From the NCBI RefSeq assembly GCF_021130785.1, contig NC_060214.1, positions 48,793,001-48,857,000 of the forward strand: DNA of 64,000 bases, given 5' to 3'. Positions 23,301 to 34,649 of this stretch are shown piece by piece. The stretch is from Homalodisca vitripennis. Lineage: Eukaryota > Arthropoda > Insecta > Hemiptera > Cicadellidae. Position numbers and translations under genes: made by a program. Within the stretch, counting starts at the first letter, position 1, and every line of letters begins with the position of its first letter. Under the pieces are notes generated by a model. The model did no database searches. It was not told where the DNA came from and saw nothing but the letters and a program-made list of their open reading frames with translations.

Positions 23301-24688
23301 GCTTTAAGATTCTCTTCTCTTAATCATCTAAAATACTTTTAACCTAAGTACAGCATTTTAAACTGAAAGATGTTGGTCAACAGATGTTCAACGTATTGGA
23401 TTATATTTCCGATGTTTATTAATGGATAGGTTTTCCGACACAAGTTTTTTCTGGCAACAAACTCAGTAACAAATAAAACCTTACTAAGTAATCTATGAAT
23501 TCGAAGCTAACTAAACAGTTTGACTCTTATATTAAAAATTAAATATTCAATTGATACAACAACAAAAAAAAAAAAACAACGCAAACGGCAAAGTTATAAA
23601 AATAATATTTGATTCCATTGTGTTTTGAAAATATTGTATCAAACTTAGTTCAAGAAAAAGTATAATTTTTTATTTTGTATGTGTTTTCTTTTCATCATAA
23701 GCTAGAGCGCAGATGTTGCTCAGTAAACTACGAATTCGGTCTGATTGTACATAGACCGATTTACATACAATCCTACAAGCCCTACTCAATATTCAACAAC
23801 GTGTATTTTTATATATTTTTCATTACTAAACTTATTTAAGGTTACATACGTACGTTAGAGAGGTTTAATATTTTGTATTGTATATATACGATGTATTTTA
23901 ACCAGTATCAACACGGATAATAAAGTAAGAAATGAACACTCAGTGTGAGGACTAAAAATCGTGTGCTGCTTCATATGGCTTCACTAGACTATTACGGGCT
24001 AATACATAATTTTTGTGGATAAGTACAACAATCAACATAATTTAATGTTACCATGAATACTATGTAATCCAACCCAATATACAAACCAATCCATCATGAC
24101 TTATTCTAGTCTTCAAAGAATTATCACACTGATAATTGAGTAAGAGTATAAATTCCTCTTTAGACTGCGTTAGTTTATAGTAGCACTTACTGAAGACTCA
24201 TTCTTTCCATGTGATACTCATAGCTAGCAACCATACAGCTAGTTACTTGAGCTGTTAGTGGACGTCTCCTGAACTGGAACTGTATTGTCTCCAGTAAGGA
24301 CAGGTATGGTCAGATACGTCACAAACACCATCCTTGCTGACGTCATTATGCTGTTCTTTGTTTCTTGACGTAAGCTAAATCTATAATTATATTGTAAATA
24401 CTGCTTTAGCTACTATATTATACGCTGTTTTATTTAAAATAACTTATTGCCCAAGAGAGAATTTTATTATATAAGCGAAAAATAATAATAATTTATAATT
24501 TAAACCACAAAACTGCATTCCTTGGTTATAATTGTATTATCTACTCAATACCTAAGCTATTAAGAAGAAGAACAAGATGGAAAAGTGCTTTATTTAAACA
24601 ATTACAAATAACGTAGCATGATAATTATCTGATAATATTTGCACTATAAAACAATGACAAAACCGTCTGTGTGGTTGGTCGCTACATT

Positions 24689-24691
<3 letters not shown>
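23301..24691. other. AT-rich DNA, no gene seen
   Basis: No coding frame or repeat family recognised. An A-rich run lies near 23560-23575. Confidence 0.5.

Positions 24692-24744
<53 letters not shown>
24692..24744. repeat. (TA)n microsatellite
   Basis: Uninterrupted TA tract of about 53 bp. Confidence 0.96.
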
Positions 24745-24747
<3 letters not shown>

Positions 24748-24945
24748 TTTCCACATTTATTCTGCTTTAGAAACACACATATCTAATAAAAGCACAACAA
24801 ACAAAAAACAAAAAATCAGCTTTACAGTTTTGTATTATTTAAACTTAAAAAGAAATAAAAATAACAGCAATGTAATTTGTTGCTACATTTAGGTCAGTTG
24901 TTATATTTGTAATATTTGTATTTCCTGTTGCGTAAAATGTAAAAT

Positions 24946-24948
<3 letters not shown>

Positions 24949-25013
<65 letters not shown>
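24949..25013. repeat. (TA)n microsatellite
   Basis: Uninterrupted TA tract of about 65 bp, 205 bp after the previous tract. Confidence 0.96.
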
Positions 25014-25014
<1 letters not shown>

Positions 25015-25234
25015 TAAATATGAATATAGCGGTTCTATGCCACTTTTGGAACAGACAGATATTCAATGTAAAATACTGTTAATTGAACCGTAACGAATCT
25101 GTAAATCACGAATTTAAAATAACCGAATCAATAGCTGCTTCTATGCTGTCTATTGGAAACATAGTCAAATCTGCTTCGAATCTGCTATTGGAACTGTTGT
25201 TGAATCTGCTACGAATAAATTAAAAATCTTTATT

Positions 25235-25505
25235 CTACAAAGTTAAGTGTAACATATTCTTTATCTTTTATTATCTTTTTACCCGTAACAATCAAGTGTA
25301 ATTTATCATTTTTATTCAATATTTTATCTTCTTTTCATCCAAAACATTAAAAAATCTGTTCGGCAAGTGTAATTTACAATCTGACAACTCTGAAATTATT
25401 GTAAACCTGAATTTATCTTTAATTCCCTCCAAATTCAGAAATCTATATTTCTTATTTTCTTCTAATTCATTTATCTTGTCTTATATTCTTTATAGTGTAG
25501 ATCGC
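25235..25505 (-). pseudogene. Unrecognised coding-like segment (second of a pair)
   Basis: On the minus strand one frame reads NELEENKKYRFLNLEGIKD, then a stretch ending in CKLHLPNRFFNVLDEKKIKY before a stop. A neighbouring frame then continues with NDKLHLIVTGKKIIKDKEYV and closes at a stop near 25237. Composition and the alternating hydrophobic pattern look like a small beta-rich protein interrupted by one frameshift. It resembles proteins I associate with mobile elements of insects, but I cannot name the family. It lies downstream of, and on the same strand as, the frame at 25634-25891. Confidence 0.35.
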
Positions 25506-25633
25506 CTACTTTAAACAAATCTATCAAAAACTACATTTACATAGAACAAAAGTTATATATGGAAATAATGAAATTTGCTAACTTTAGCTCGAGAAGTCGA
25601 GTGAAAATTGGCTAATTTCTTCACTTCACGAGG

Positions 25634-25891
25634 TTAGTTATTTATCTTTTTCAAGTGTACTATAAAATCATCGAGGATTTCTGGCTTACAATTGTACACA
25701 AATTCAGCTTCCAGATAATTAAAAAATACAGGTAGTATCTTTTGAAAATAAATGTGTGTATTGATACCTACAAACTTAATGTATTCTTCGAAAAGCACAT
25801 TAAAGTTTTTCAACGGTTCTAAGAGATAAGGAAAAATGTTGATTCTTTTTTCTAAATTCTGTAACAAATTTTGTTTGTTTTGTACTTCCAT
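25634..25891 (-). CDS. Hypothetical 85-residue protein (uncertain)
   Basis: An ATG-initiated frame of 85 codons begins MEVQNKQNLLQNLEKRINIF and ends in FIVHLKKINN. The sequence is rich in leucine, phenylalanine, asparagine and lysine, with aromatic spacing suggesting two or three helices. There is no signal peptide, zinc motif or catalytic motif. In AT-rich DNA a frame this long can occur by chance, but amino-acid composition is more protein-like than in most such frames here, and a second coding-like segment follows on the same strand 130 bp downstream. The pair may be one decayed gene or mobile-element module. No function is proposed. Confidence 0.3.
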   Translation of the reverse strand: MEVQNKQNLLQNLEKRINIFPYLLEPLKNFNVLFEEYIKFVGINTHIYFQKILPVFFNYLEAEFVYNCKPEILDDFIVHLKKINN

Positions 25892-26729
25892 TTTCCAATT
25901 TTCTAATCAGATTATTCAAATGTGTTAGTTTAGTTTTTTCTTTTCTTAGATTTAGGTTTTTCATAGAATATAAAATGACAATTATTAAAAAACTAAATAT
26001 CTTTTATCAATAACTTCTCCTTTATTATGACATTTGTAACAGTTGGCAATATACACTTCATTAACTTATATAGAAAGATTCTTTATTATAAATGGAAATT
26101 ATGAAACTAACTCTGCCGAGATATAAATTTGTCTGTGCAAATGTTCATGTTTATATTTCAACTACTGAGATAAAAATAAATGATTTTATTTTAAATTCAA
26201 CTATTTAGGATATTATGTTTACGATTGTAAAGATTATTACGGAAGAAATCGGAATTTTTCATCAGCGAAAGAGTATTTTTTGAAGTTTTAAGACAAGTTT
26301 TAAGATATTTTTAAAGACATAATTAATGATTGTGTCTTTGCTCTATTTTTGTTAGTGTATGTGTGTGTGTGATTTTTTATTGCGCTTGAGATTCTCATAT
26401 CTACTTAACTTCTAATAAATTGGGAATGGGAGAAGAAGAAATGTATCATATGTTTTATTAAAATCAACTCTAGATTTGTGACGTTTACTCTTCAGCTAGA
26501 ACTAGTAGCGAATTTTATATCACTGACGTCGTTAGTTCAACTATCGCTTGACCTTGATACTTTTAATTGTACAATTGATCACTTTATATCACTATTTTTC
26601 ACACATTATTTTTATCACATGTTAGAATGTTTAAACAAATTCAACAAACAATCTTTTTGTAATGTCTTTCTTCGAGTCGTAAATATAATAGAAACTTATT
26701 AAATATGAAGGACAACGCCCAATTGAAAC
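25892..26729. other. AT-rich DNA, no gene seen
   Basis: Only a short (TG)n run near 26356-26370. The 74-codon plus-strand frame at 26478 shows no family features. Confidence 0.5.
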
Positions 26730-27590
26730 GTCATTTCCAGGATAAAGTTGTGTTAAGACTAATTCCCAAATATTTATACTCATTCACCAGCTCCACCCTT
26801 TAAACCTTTGTATAACCATTTATTGGCTCCCAGTTTACCCCCTTTCCTAAAAACAACAACTTTTGATTTATTCAAATTTACCTGTAAATTCCAATTTTCG
26901 CAATAAGTTTTTCTAATCTGCTGATTATGTGCTGGAGGCCCGCGGCTGTAGGCGCTATCAGTACAATATCGTCCGCGAACATCAACACATTAACTAGCTT
27001 GCCTCCAAAGCTGCATCCTCCTACCAAAAAATCCGGTAAATCGTTAATAAAAATAGAAAATGATAACGGTATCAAAATGCAGCCCTGTCTGAGGCCCGTC
27101 TGTGTGGCAAAACTACGGGTCAGCCCCTCCCTGCACCACACACTAGCAGACGTGCCATTGCTCAGGTGTTTTATAGTCTGTAATATCCGCGTCGATACTC
27201 CCAAACACGATAACTTGTGTATTAACGATTTTCTATCGATAAAATCGAACGCAGAGGTGAAGTCAACAACAAAAAATACAATTTTCCTGAATCCATCGAT
27301 AAACTTAAACTTATCACACATGTTAAATTAAATATGTTGTCAATTGTGGAATAAACTTTTCTAAAACCAGTTTGAAATTCGGTAATAATCTTTTTTCCTT
27401 AATCCAATTACATAACCTGTTATTCAACCTACCAGTAAACAATTTAGCAATACAATCAATAAACGAGTGACCAAAGTAATTTGTTGCCACATTTGGGCTT
27501 TGGTACTATGGATTTTTTGAAAACTTTCTGGTATAATGCCATCTTTATAAATTTTGTTATAGATTTTTTAGTAAAGTGGTAGGTAAAGAG
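26730..27590 (-). pseudogene. L1-like LINE ORF2, reverse transcriptase part
   Basis: Reading the minus strand from 27590 down, IYNKIYKDGIIPESFQ and NYFGHSFIDCIAKLFTG mark the amino-terminal reverse transcriptase blocks. A 147-codon open frame (27321-26878) then carries FVVDFTSAFDFIDRKSL (block A, with the first catalytic aspartate), TGLRQGCILIPLSFSIFIND (block B) and VLMFADDIVLIAP (block C, the catalytic FADD). Past its end, in a shifted frame, a VNLNKSKVVVF stretch and EYKYLGISLNTTLSW complete the usual order before similarity ends near 26737. Frameshifts occur near 27395 and 26878. All three catalytic aspartates are visible, but the reading frame is broken and the thumb and tail are missing. 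This is the distal part of the LINE whose start lies at 29156-31744; the two are separated by an insertion. Confidence 0.85.
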
Positions 27591-28841
27591 AACCTGGAGG
27601 AAGGAAGGTCATAGATGATTAGTTGGCAGAGGTTAGAAACTCTAAGAATGGTATGTATTGGTTATTTTACTGTCCGATACTATATTTAGGATGAAAAGAT
27701 TTATGTTAAATCAAATAAAGGTATTAGGGAGCATAAGTATTTCCTTGAAAATCAATCTACAAGAAATGAAACTTTTATTTTAACTACTAATGATGTAAAT
27801 ATGTAATGACATTGTATATGTAAGTACCTTTACAGTAATTGAAGAACAAAAGAAAGAACCCAAAATTATTTTGATTTTTGCTTTGTTTTGATTTTTAAAT
27901 TAATTAATAATGTATGCACACAGTCAGGTTTAAGGTTCGCAGACAGAAAATAAGCGGATGTGAAAACATTTTAAAACTAAAGACGTGTTTTTCCTAAAAG
28001 GCTTCCGTTAGTAATGGCCGTTTCGAAGAACCAATTGTAAGAACTTTATGCATGAGAATGGTTCAAGAGCACAATTTGTTTAAGTATGTGGAATCAGTTC
28101 TTTCCTGTGCTTTAGATTTTAAAACTTGTTTCAAACGAAAAACCATTAGTGGGATCAACGTTACTAGATGAGATAAATAATCTGACTACCTAAATAATCT
28201 GAGAGTTTTGTCAATAAGCTGGTGAAAAAATATGTTTATTATTTTCGTTTGAATGGATTTAATGATTAGTTGATAAGGCGGTACTGAACGTTCAATGATT
28301 TGTAGATATTTAACACATTTTACTGCACATAAATATTATGTTAAAAATTTCAATAATTGAAACGGAAATGAGTAATTATATCAAAACATCAAAATACCAC
28401 ACAGCACTGCACTATCCTACAGGCTTTGTGCTAGCACCTTTCCTCCCATGAATTTTGTAAGTTCAATAATTGTTTGCTAAATATATAAAGTTATAAACTA
28501 ACAATACAAATTTGGTTTTTTACAGTAGAATACACTTTTAATTTGGAAGTTGTAATAAATAACATTAATTAAAAAATACAGCATTAGTTTAAATTGTAGT
28601 GAAATTTTTAGATTTGATATTGCTTAATAGAACATATATACAAAATACCATTAGGATATTTGATTTATTAATTTGTAGCATTGCTAAAAACTTAAATAAA
28701 AAAATACGACAAATAATATGTTTATGCGAGCACAACTTGATAAAAGCACTTACATTTTTAATATCGGTTTTATATTATTAATTAAATTTCTTTAGCTGAA
28801 CATTCCCTGGGCGATATTGGAATCTGAAAATTGACCGAATG

Positions 28842-28852
28842 GGGATCGAACC
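28842..28852 (-). promoter_or_regulatory. RNA polymerase III B-box-like sequence
   Basis: On the minus strand the sequence reads ggttcgatccc, which matches the tRNA B-box consensus. I cannot find a good A box 30-60 bases upstream or a cloverleaf, so it is not a tRNA gene. It may be a trace of a tRNA-derived SINE within the inserted element, or chance. Confidence 0.22.
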
Positions 28853-28974
28853 TAAATAGAAATTCAGGAAGCAAAGCAATTTCCTTTTGGCGGTCCTTCG
28901 ATTGACTGAAGGGAAAAAACCACACAATTAACTTATGGCTTTTTCTTAGTTGATTACTAATAAAGCGTATACGA

Positions 28975-29155
28975 TTAAGTTATTGGCGATGGATGGTTTG
29001 AAAAGTTTATAGGATTTTAAAAATTTACCATCATAATATCTCACAATTTGTATAAAACTACGTTTCTAGGATTGAAATCTACCCTCTTCCTCTGGTGTAC
29101 AATATTTAAGACACATTAATTTACCTAGAACCTACAACATGCAGTATTGGACTGC
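28975..29155 (+). repeat. Dispersed repeat family A, copy 4
   Basis: Contains tattggcgatggatggtttg (28981-29000), aaatctaccctcttcctctg (about 29076) and a terminal block ending gtattggactgcc. The blocks are colinear with 7235-7500. This copy ends exactly where the interrupted LINE resumes, which gives an element boundary for the family. Confidence 0.6.
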
Positions 29156-30678
29156 CATTAAATGGAGCATTTTTGAAAACATTCATAGGGAACTCTGTCA
29201 AAGCTTGGGGCTTTACCAGACTTAGCTTTAAATAATACAGTTTTTAATTAAATTTCAGAGGATTCCGCGTCCAAATAATAATCTGCTACTGCCGGCTCCG
29301 CATAGCTGACACCACTGGCTAGTAGTGGAGGGTTCAATAGATTTTCGAAGTGCTTTATACATTCATCAGGTGTAATATTCCCTATATCCTTATTAGAATG
29401 TCATTAAAATGATTTATGCCTGCTAATAGTTCCTTGTATCTCTGAATTGGTTTAGATTTTGAACGACTTTATTATAATATCCAATTCTTTTGTCCCTACA
29501 CGTAATTTTTTAAAGTTTATTTGCTTCAAAAATATTCATTCTGTCATTCTGACGCTGCTAGAGTTTTTTCTGCGAAAAATACGAGTATTAAGTAACTTAA
29601 ATACGCGTTTTATTAATTTTAAACATTGATAAACATGTTTGTTGTTTAAATAATTCTTCCGATTATGTATTAATTTAAAACTTTCTGCATTAATTATGCT
29701 TTCGGTTACCCTACATACATTTTTTTGGTTGTCATTACTAAACTCATAATCTATAAATATAATATTTATTTTATTAACATAAGTTATACTATCGTTATCT
29801 GTCCATTTCAATTTAGGTAACAATGGTAATGGTCTTTCCCTCTCCCCTCTTCCCTCAACGGCAAGGTCACTCACTTCAAAAGTTACTTCGATTGGCAAAT
29901 GGTCAGAACCGGGGTGAGAAACCACTTGAAAGTCACGGACGAGGTGTAAACAGTCTATTGACACCAAGTCAATAACAGAGCAGCCCATAGCACCTACAAA
30001 AGTGTAGTCTCCTTTTTGATCTCCTGGAGATCGTCCGTTTAAAATAATTAATCCTAAATGATCTAATAGTTACAATATTCGTTTCCCTTTCCCATTCAAA
30101 GTTAAATCCTTCGATTTTCTAATAACACTAAGGTCACTATTTAATTCATTTAACATTATACTCTCTCTTATTCCGTTATACTCTGCTCAAAACCAACTCT
30201 TTCACTGACATCACCCAAAATTACTAAATTGTCTATATGATTACGTTCGGAAAAATTCAGTAGACTAGTATAATCCCAGTTCCAGTAATTATAATTTTAA
30301 GTAAACCGGCAGTAAATTGACTTGTTTGTTTCTATGGCTGTTATTTATCTGGATTAACGTAAACGATTTTACTGATATAAATTGTATATTTCTTGCACAA
30401 GTTAATTTTAAATTTATTAAAAATACAGACCCACCAATAAATCTACCACAGCTAGCCAATCTTGTTGCCAGACTGACCTGTATTTTGAAATCTCTAAATT
30501 TGCTTGCAATAAATTCGATATCATGTGCAGAACAAAAAGTTTCAAGTAAAATATTAATATCATAATCACTAATGAAATTAATAAAGGAGACATCACTTAT
30601 CTTAAGTTTTAGACCATACACATTGTAGCAGACTATTCTTAAATTATACTTTCCATAACCAGTACTCTTTTCCCTCAC
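29156..30678 (-). pseudogene. L1-like LINE ORF2, AP endonuclease and linker
   Basis: The ATG at 30678 opens MREKSTGYGKYNLRIVCYNV. The YN pair and the following ILLET (about 30555) are the first metal and active-site blocks of an apurinic-type endonuclease. GRFIGGSV follows, then, after a frame break near 30290, a VILGDVSERVG block. The 150-codon frame at 29988-29536 gives GCSVIDLV and the catalytic SHPGSDHLPIEV (serine-aspartate-histidine). The linker continues with CIKHFENLLNPPL, AKSGKAPSFDRVPYE and stops at the insertion near 29156. This enzyme nicks target DNA to prime reverse transcription. Several frameshifts and internal stops make it inactive. It starts about 10 bp after the end of the ORF1 reading, as in two-ORF LINEs. 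Confidence 0.83.
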
Positions 30679-30689
30679 GCTCGGCAGCC

Positions 30690-31744
30690 CCCCGGATGCA
30701 GGATCGGCAAATTCCCCTCAGCCCTCAGTGGTGTTCGCAGCCGGTCCAGTGCTCGTCCCCGTCCCCGCGGCTGCTGGGTCCGCGGCACCTGCTCTCATAG
30801 TCGTCGTTGCCGTATCCGCACCTCTCTCAGGTCTTGGAGCTGCCGGCTGTCGCTGTTGTCTTGGAGCCCGCTCTTTCAGCCCATCCAGGAAGTCGATAAA
30901 GCTGTGGTTGAAGAGCGTCTTTAACTGATCAGCGCCGTATCATGCTTTTCAATCCTCCCATGTAAACCTGGTGCTATTAATGGTAAGGTGATCAAATGCC
31001 AAAGGCATCCTCATCCTGCCAGCCACACGCTCCACCTCTGACCGCACCGCCGCTAGACACGAACGTTTGCGACGCACTTCCATAGGGAAGTCCCTGTGCA
31101 CAGTGTACCCTGTTCCCTCCCGGGATGAAATTCGGGAAATGATGTAATCAACATCCGCATCCTCGGAAGAAGAGTTATCACCGCACTACCATCCTTCCCC
31201 AGAAGATGTGCCCGATTAACCCACAGTCTATCCTCACAGCCTAAAATTTCACTACAAAACTTTAGGACCACCTGCTTGTAATCTGGGCTCTTTTTCCGTC
31301 CATTTAAGCCCTATTAATATCAGATTGTATCTGCTAGAACGGCTTTCTAGATCTTTTTAGGTTTTTACATATAAACTTTTCTGGCTGTTGGAGGCGCAAA
31401 ACATCGTCTTTCAACATTTTATTCTCCTCGGCTAGCTCTTTCATCTGTCTTGAGAGGTTGACCAAATCGTCTTTTGTTGCTAATTTGGAAAGCTTCTGAT
31501 CAAGCAGACCACTAAGTCCGGCCATTAACTGTCCCTGAGTAATATCACACACCTTCTCGTCATTCGTGTTGGCGTCCATGAGCTCTTCTTCTGCAGTATC
31601 ACATGACGTTGAAGGTCGCTGGCGTTTGGAACTTCTGGCTAGCGATGAAAAGTATTGGTCGATCTTAGCCTCAGTTATGTATGCACTGTAACAATCACTA
31701 AATACGAACTGCAACAGCAGTAAACCGCTCGACACACTCACCAC
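30690..31744 (-). pseudogene. L1-like LINE ORF1 (coiled-coil nucleic-acid chaperone)
   Basis: The minus-strand frame starting at 31744 contains a basic stretch (SSKRQRPST), a LMAGLSGLLDQKLSKLATKD segment and a leucine-heptad run through LAEENKMLKDDVLRLQ, which is a coiled coil. After a frame change near 31340 the next frame (31271-31053) carries VVLKFCSEILGC-like and DRLWVNRAHLLGKDGSAV segments that fit the RNA-recognition and carboxy-terminal domains of L1-type ORF1 proteins. A further frame down to about 30700 is alanine-, proline- and arginine-rich. This protein binds LINE RNA as a trimer. The DNA here is clearly more GC-rich than its surroundings. At least two frameshifts are present. It is followed at once by ORF2 on the same strand. 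Confidence 0.72.
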
Positions 31745-31990
31745 GCCACTTCAACGCTCGACACAACCAAGACTTGCCGACCACGTTGTTACTGCCGCTC
31801 ACTGATAACGATTAATTAGTGTATTTAATGCTTATCTCCTAACTGATGGATTACTAAATAGCTTGCTCCTGTGTTTACTTATATTTAGCCGCACTGAATT
31901 TAGCCGTTTATATTACTATGTGCTCTAAGAATTACTATAGAAGCGATATTTCAAAGAACGATATGCAAACGTGAACAAATGATACGGCAA
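31745..31990 (-). other. Probable 5-prime untranslated region of the LINE
   Basis: Sequence upstream of ORF1 on the minus strand stays GC-richer than background as far as about 31810, then fades. The exact 5-prime end of the element cannot be fixed. I see no TATA box, as expected for internal LINE promoters. Confidence 0.35.
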
Positions 31991-34369
31991 AAGTAGTGCC
32001 AACCAAGCTATTAAAGGCTCCTTTTAAAATCGCTGCGACTAAAGCCTATCACTCGTGGATTTAGAAAAATTTAATCATCTTTCCGTCTGTACGATATTCT
32101 AAAACGGTAAAATGTGGACATGAAATTGTGGAAAAGGTTTTATTTATAAAAGAGGAATACATTAATCGATTATGGCCAATTCACGCCTTGTAATTCGGAA
32201 GAGCGTTATTGAATATTTTTACTTCGTCCTATAGGAAATTATTAAAAAAATAGAAAATAAATAAAATGTTTTAACAGACTCACTATACTTATTAGAGGTT
32301 TTAACGTGTAACCCAATTATTCCAATGAGTCCATCACTTTATGGTGACTTGGTGTGTAGACTTGTAATTTAATCTATGATGCGTATACAACCATGGAGTT
32401 TACTCATTATAGCTTATCACTCATAAAATATCTCTTTTGTTTGCCGAGGATGTAAAACATTCATTTCTTTAAAGGGTTATTGCAAAAATGGAGATACAAT
32501 GATACAGCTTTTAGAACCTTAATAATGTAATAGCAAAATATGTAAATGACAATTTTTTATGAATACCCAAAATATTGTAGATTATAAGAACGGAGCTGTA
32601 AATCGTTTCAATTTATAAAGAATGAAAGTACTCATTGTATGAGATAAAATTTAAATGTAAACTACTGAAACTATGATCGTATATGTATACCACGCAACAC
32701 CAAGACGGGTTTTGAATATCACAAGACTAGTCTGTTTAGTATGAAACATTTAAATAGATGTGCATAATTTAAATTTGTGTTCTATCTTAACTTAAAATCG
32801 TTATTTAGTGTGATGTAATTAAGTAAGCAAAAATATTTCTTTTTAACTGCAACATAAAGTGATTTTATATATACAATTCTGTTTTGAATATAATACTGTG
32901 ATTATTTCTAGGCATTACATGAGTGGCGGTGATCTTGGTAGAGCACAGAAAAAGATTATTCATTCATATAAGTAAAATTTTTAGGTTTTGATTAATTTAG
33001 TTGGATGGATATTACCTAGATATTAATAATTGTATTCATACAACACATATTTCGTTACGTTTTTCATCACTCATAAATTTGATTCTGATGTTTTTTTCCA
33101 GCAAATTTGTGTTATCTCTCGTGCGTTTATATCAAATCAGCAAACTTGTATCTTCAACTAATAGCTTCTTGTATACAATTCAATAGGTTAGATGATATAG
33201 GACTATTATTACTAATTTGATAAATATCATTACTGCGTCATCTGTTGTAAAAAATAGGATGCTAACTTTGTGTCATTTCAATTCATTGTTAATGAAAAAC
33301 ATGATCATTTTATTATATTTATAAACGTGAATTTCCAAACTTATTCTGTATGGTATGGATGTATGCGACTGATCTAATAACGTACATGAAACAGTTGATG
33401 TTTAATAAGCGGGTGATTGATTAACTCTTATGATTACAATGAACTATCTGATTACAACTAAATACAGATTTACAAGTTTAAGATATTTGAAATACAGTGA
33501 TGAAATACATATGATTTTTATGGCCTATTAAACAACAAAGCGACGTATTCGGTTGAAATATATCGATTATGATGATGTTATGTATATGTCTCTAGATAGT
33601 CGAAATCTACTTTTGACTGAATGAGATGAGGTGAAAACAGAAATGTTTGACGAAATTATGTCCAAAAATAACAAAGCATTATTTTAAACAAATATTTAAA
33701 TAAAAAGGGTAATACTAGGAGAAATAACTTTATTTTCTTAAGCCCTTATACATCGATTAATTTTTTCACAATATTTTTACATTGAAACATTCATTAAAGA
33801 AAGGAAGTACATAATCGCTTGGTATTTTTTTAATAATAATGAAATTGGCTTTAACACGAAAAATCTATTTGTTTTAAACCGAACGTAAGAATATTATACT
33901 ATAGTGTATTTTCTTTGCCTGACCAAGGATTATTTTACTTTCGAATCTAATTATTCGCTTTGAAGTATCTGTACCACCGGATAGCCCTTCCTTTTCAGGA
34001 AGTTCAAGATTGCTCACCGAAATAATTTGAATTTTATACTAACCATTTTAATTTAGGAAACCATACGACGCATTGCTCTGTTAAACAGATAGAATAACAC
34101 TTATCACTGCATACGAGTAAACACGTTGGTGTCTTGTCAATGGTATTGTCAATTATAACAGAAAGAAAAACCTCCAAAAAAGATCCTCAGTTTTTACTGA
34201 TAAAAAAATATAACGAGTAATTATATCTCGTTATACAGGCAACATAAGAAGACACATAGAACTCACTTACAATTACAAGCATAACAACTGTATTATTTTT
34301 ATCATGCAAATATTGAACTGTTGAACTGAAATTAATTCATTGCCATGAAAACAACGGTTAGATGCTATA
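31991..34369. other. AT-rich DNA, no gene seen
   Basis: No coding or repeat feature can be supported. Confidence 0.5.
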
Positions 34370-34585
34370 AAAAGTTTGTGTTGTACATTGCAGTGGCTCT
34401 CTCCGAGGTCTACATACACTGAAGAGAAGATACCGCTTTACACAATAAGAAACGGGCTCTGGCGCTGGCTACGCTTCACACGACTACTGGGTATTGGACC
34501 CGCTTCACAAACCAGTTTGACTGGGATATTCTTCAAATCGATAAGTCAAAACAATATACATGAATATTACTCATTATCCTATTAA
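34370..34585 (+). CDS. Possible exon of a membrane receptor (weak)
   Basis: A frame open from 34370 to a stop at 34583 lies in a GC-richer patch and includes TRLLGIGPASQTSLTGIFFK and EYYSLSY. Read past the stop, a hydrophobic stretch (FPYIALNFFIALMLILYV) continues in the same frame, resembling a first transmembrane segment. The basic-hydrophobic stretch followed by leucine-glycine-x-glycine-proline and then a transmembrane helix recalls the amino-terminal layout of insect gustatory receptors. This is only a resemblance. There is no ATG in the frame; a splice acceptor (ttgcag, ending 34393) could open the exon, and the in-frame TAA would make it a pseudogene. A TATA-like ctataaaaa lies at 34365. 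Confidence 0.2.
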   Translation, partial: KSLCCTLQWLSPRSTYTEEKIPLYTIRNGLWRWLRFTRLLGIGPASQTSLTGIFFKSISQNNIHEYYSLSY

Positions 34586-34649
34586 TCACAGTTTCCATAT
34601 ATTGCCCTTAATTTTTTTATAGCCTTAATGTTAATTTTATATGTATAAA

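Larger units (their letters stand above)
27591..29155. mobile_element. Insertion of about 1.56 kb splitting the LINE
   Basis: The LINE ORF2 reading is continuous in sense up to FDRVPYECFQK (about 29215-29180, minus strand) and resumes with IYNKIYKDGIIPESFQ below 27590. The DNA between is unrelated AT-rich sequence. The left and right boundaries both show TTTA on the minus strand, a possible 4-bp target duplication. The end at 29155 coincides with the end of a family A repeat, so the inserted element probably carries family A at one terminus. No transposase frame is visible inside, so it is non-autonomous or badly decayed. Confidence 0.55.

Noticed and set aside
24860..24900. NVATN-like reading on the minus strand, also at about 24680 and 27490, suggesting extra LINE fragments
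   Set aside because: The shared stretch is only about 20 bases and the two copies near 24.7 and 24.9 kb have no other reverse transcriptase blocks beside them.
26927..27331. 134-codon plus-strand frame
   Set aside because: It is the shadow of the reverse transcriptase reading on the minus strand.
28842..28852. tRNA gene at the B-box match
   Set aside because: No A box, no anticodon arm and no acceptor stem could be drawn around it.
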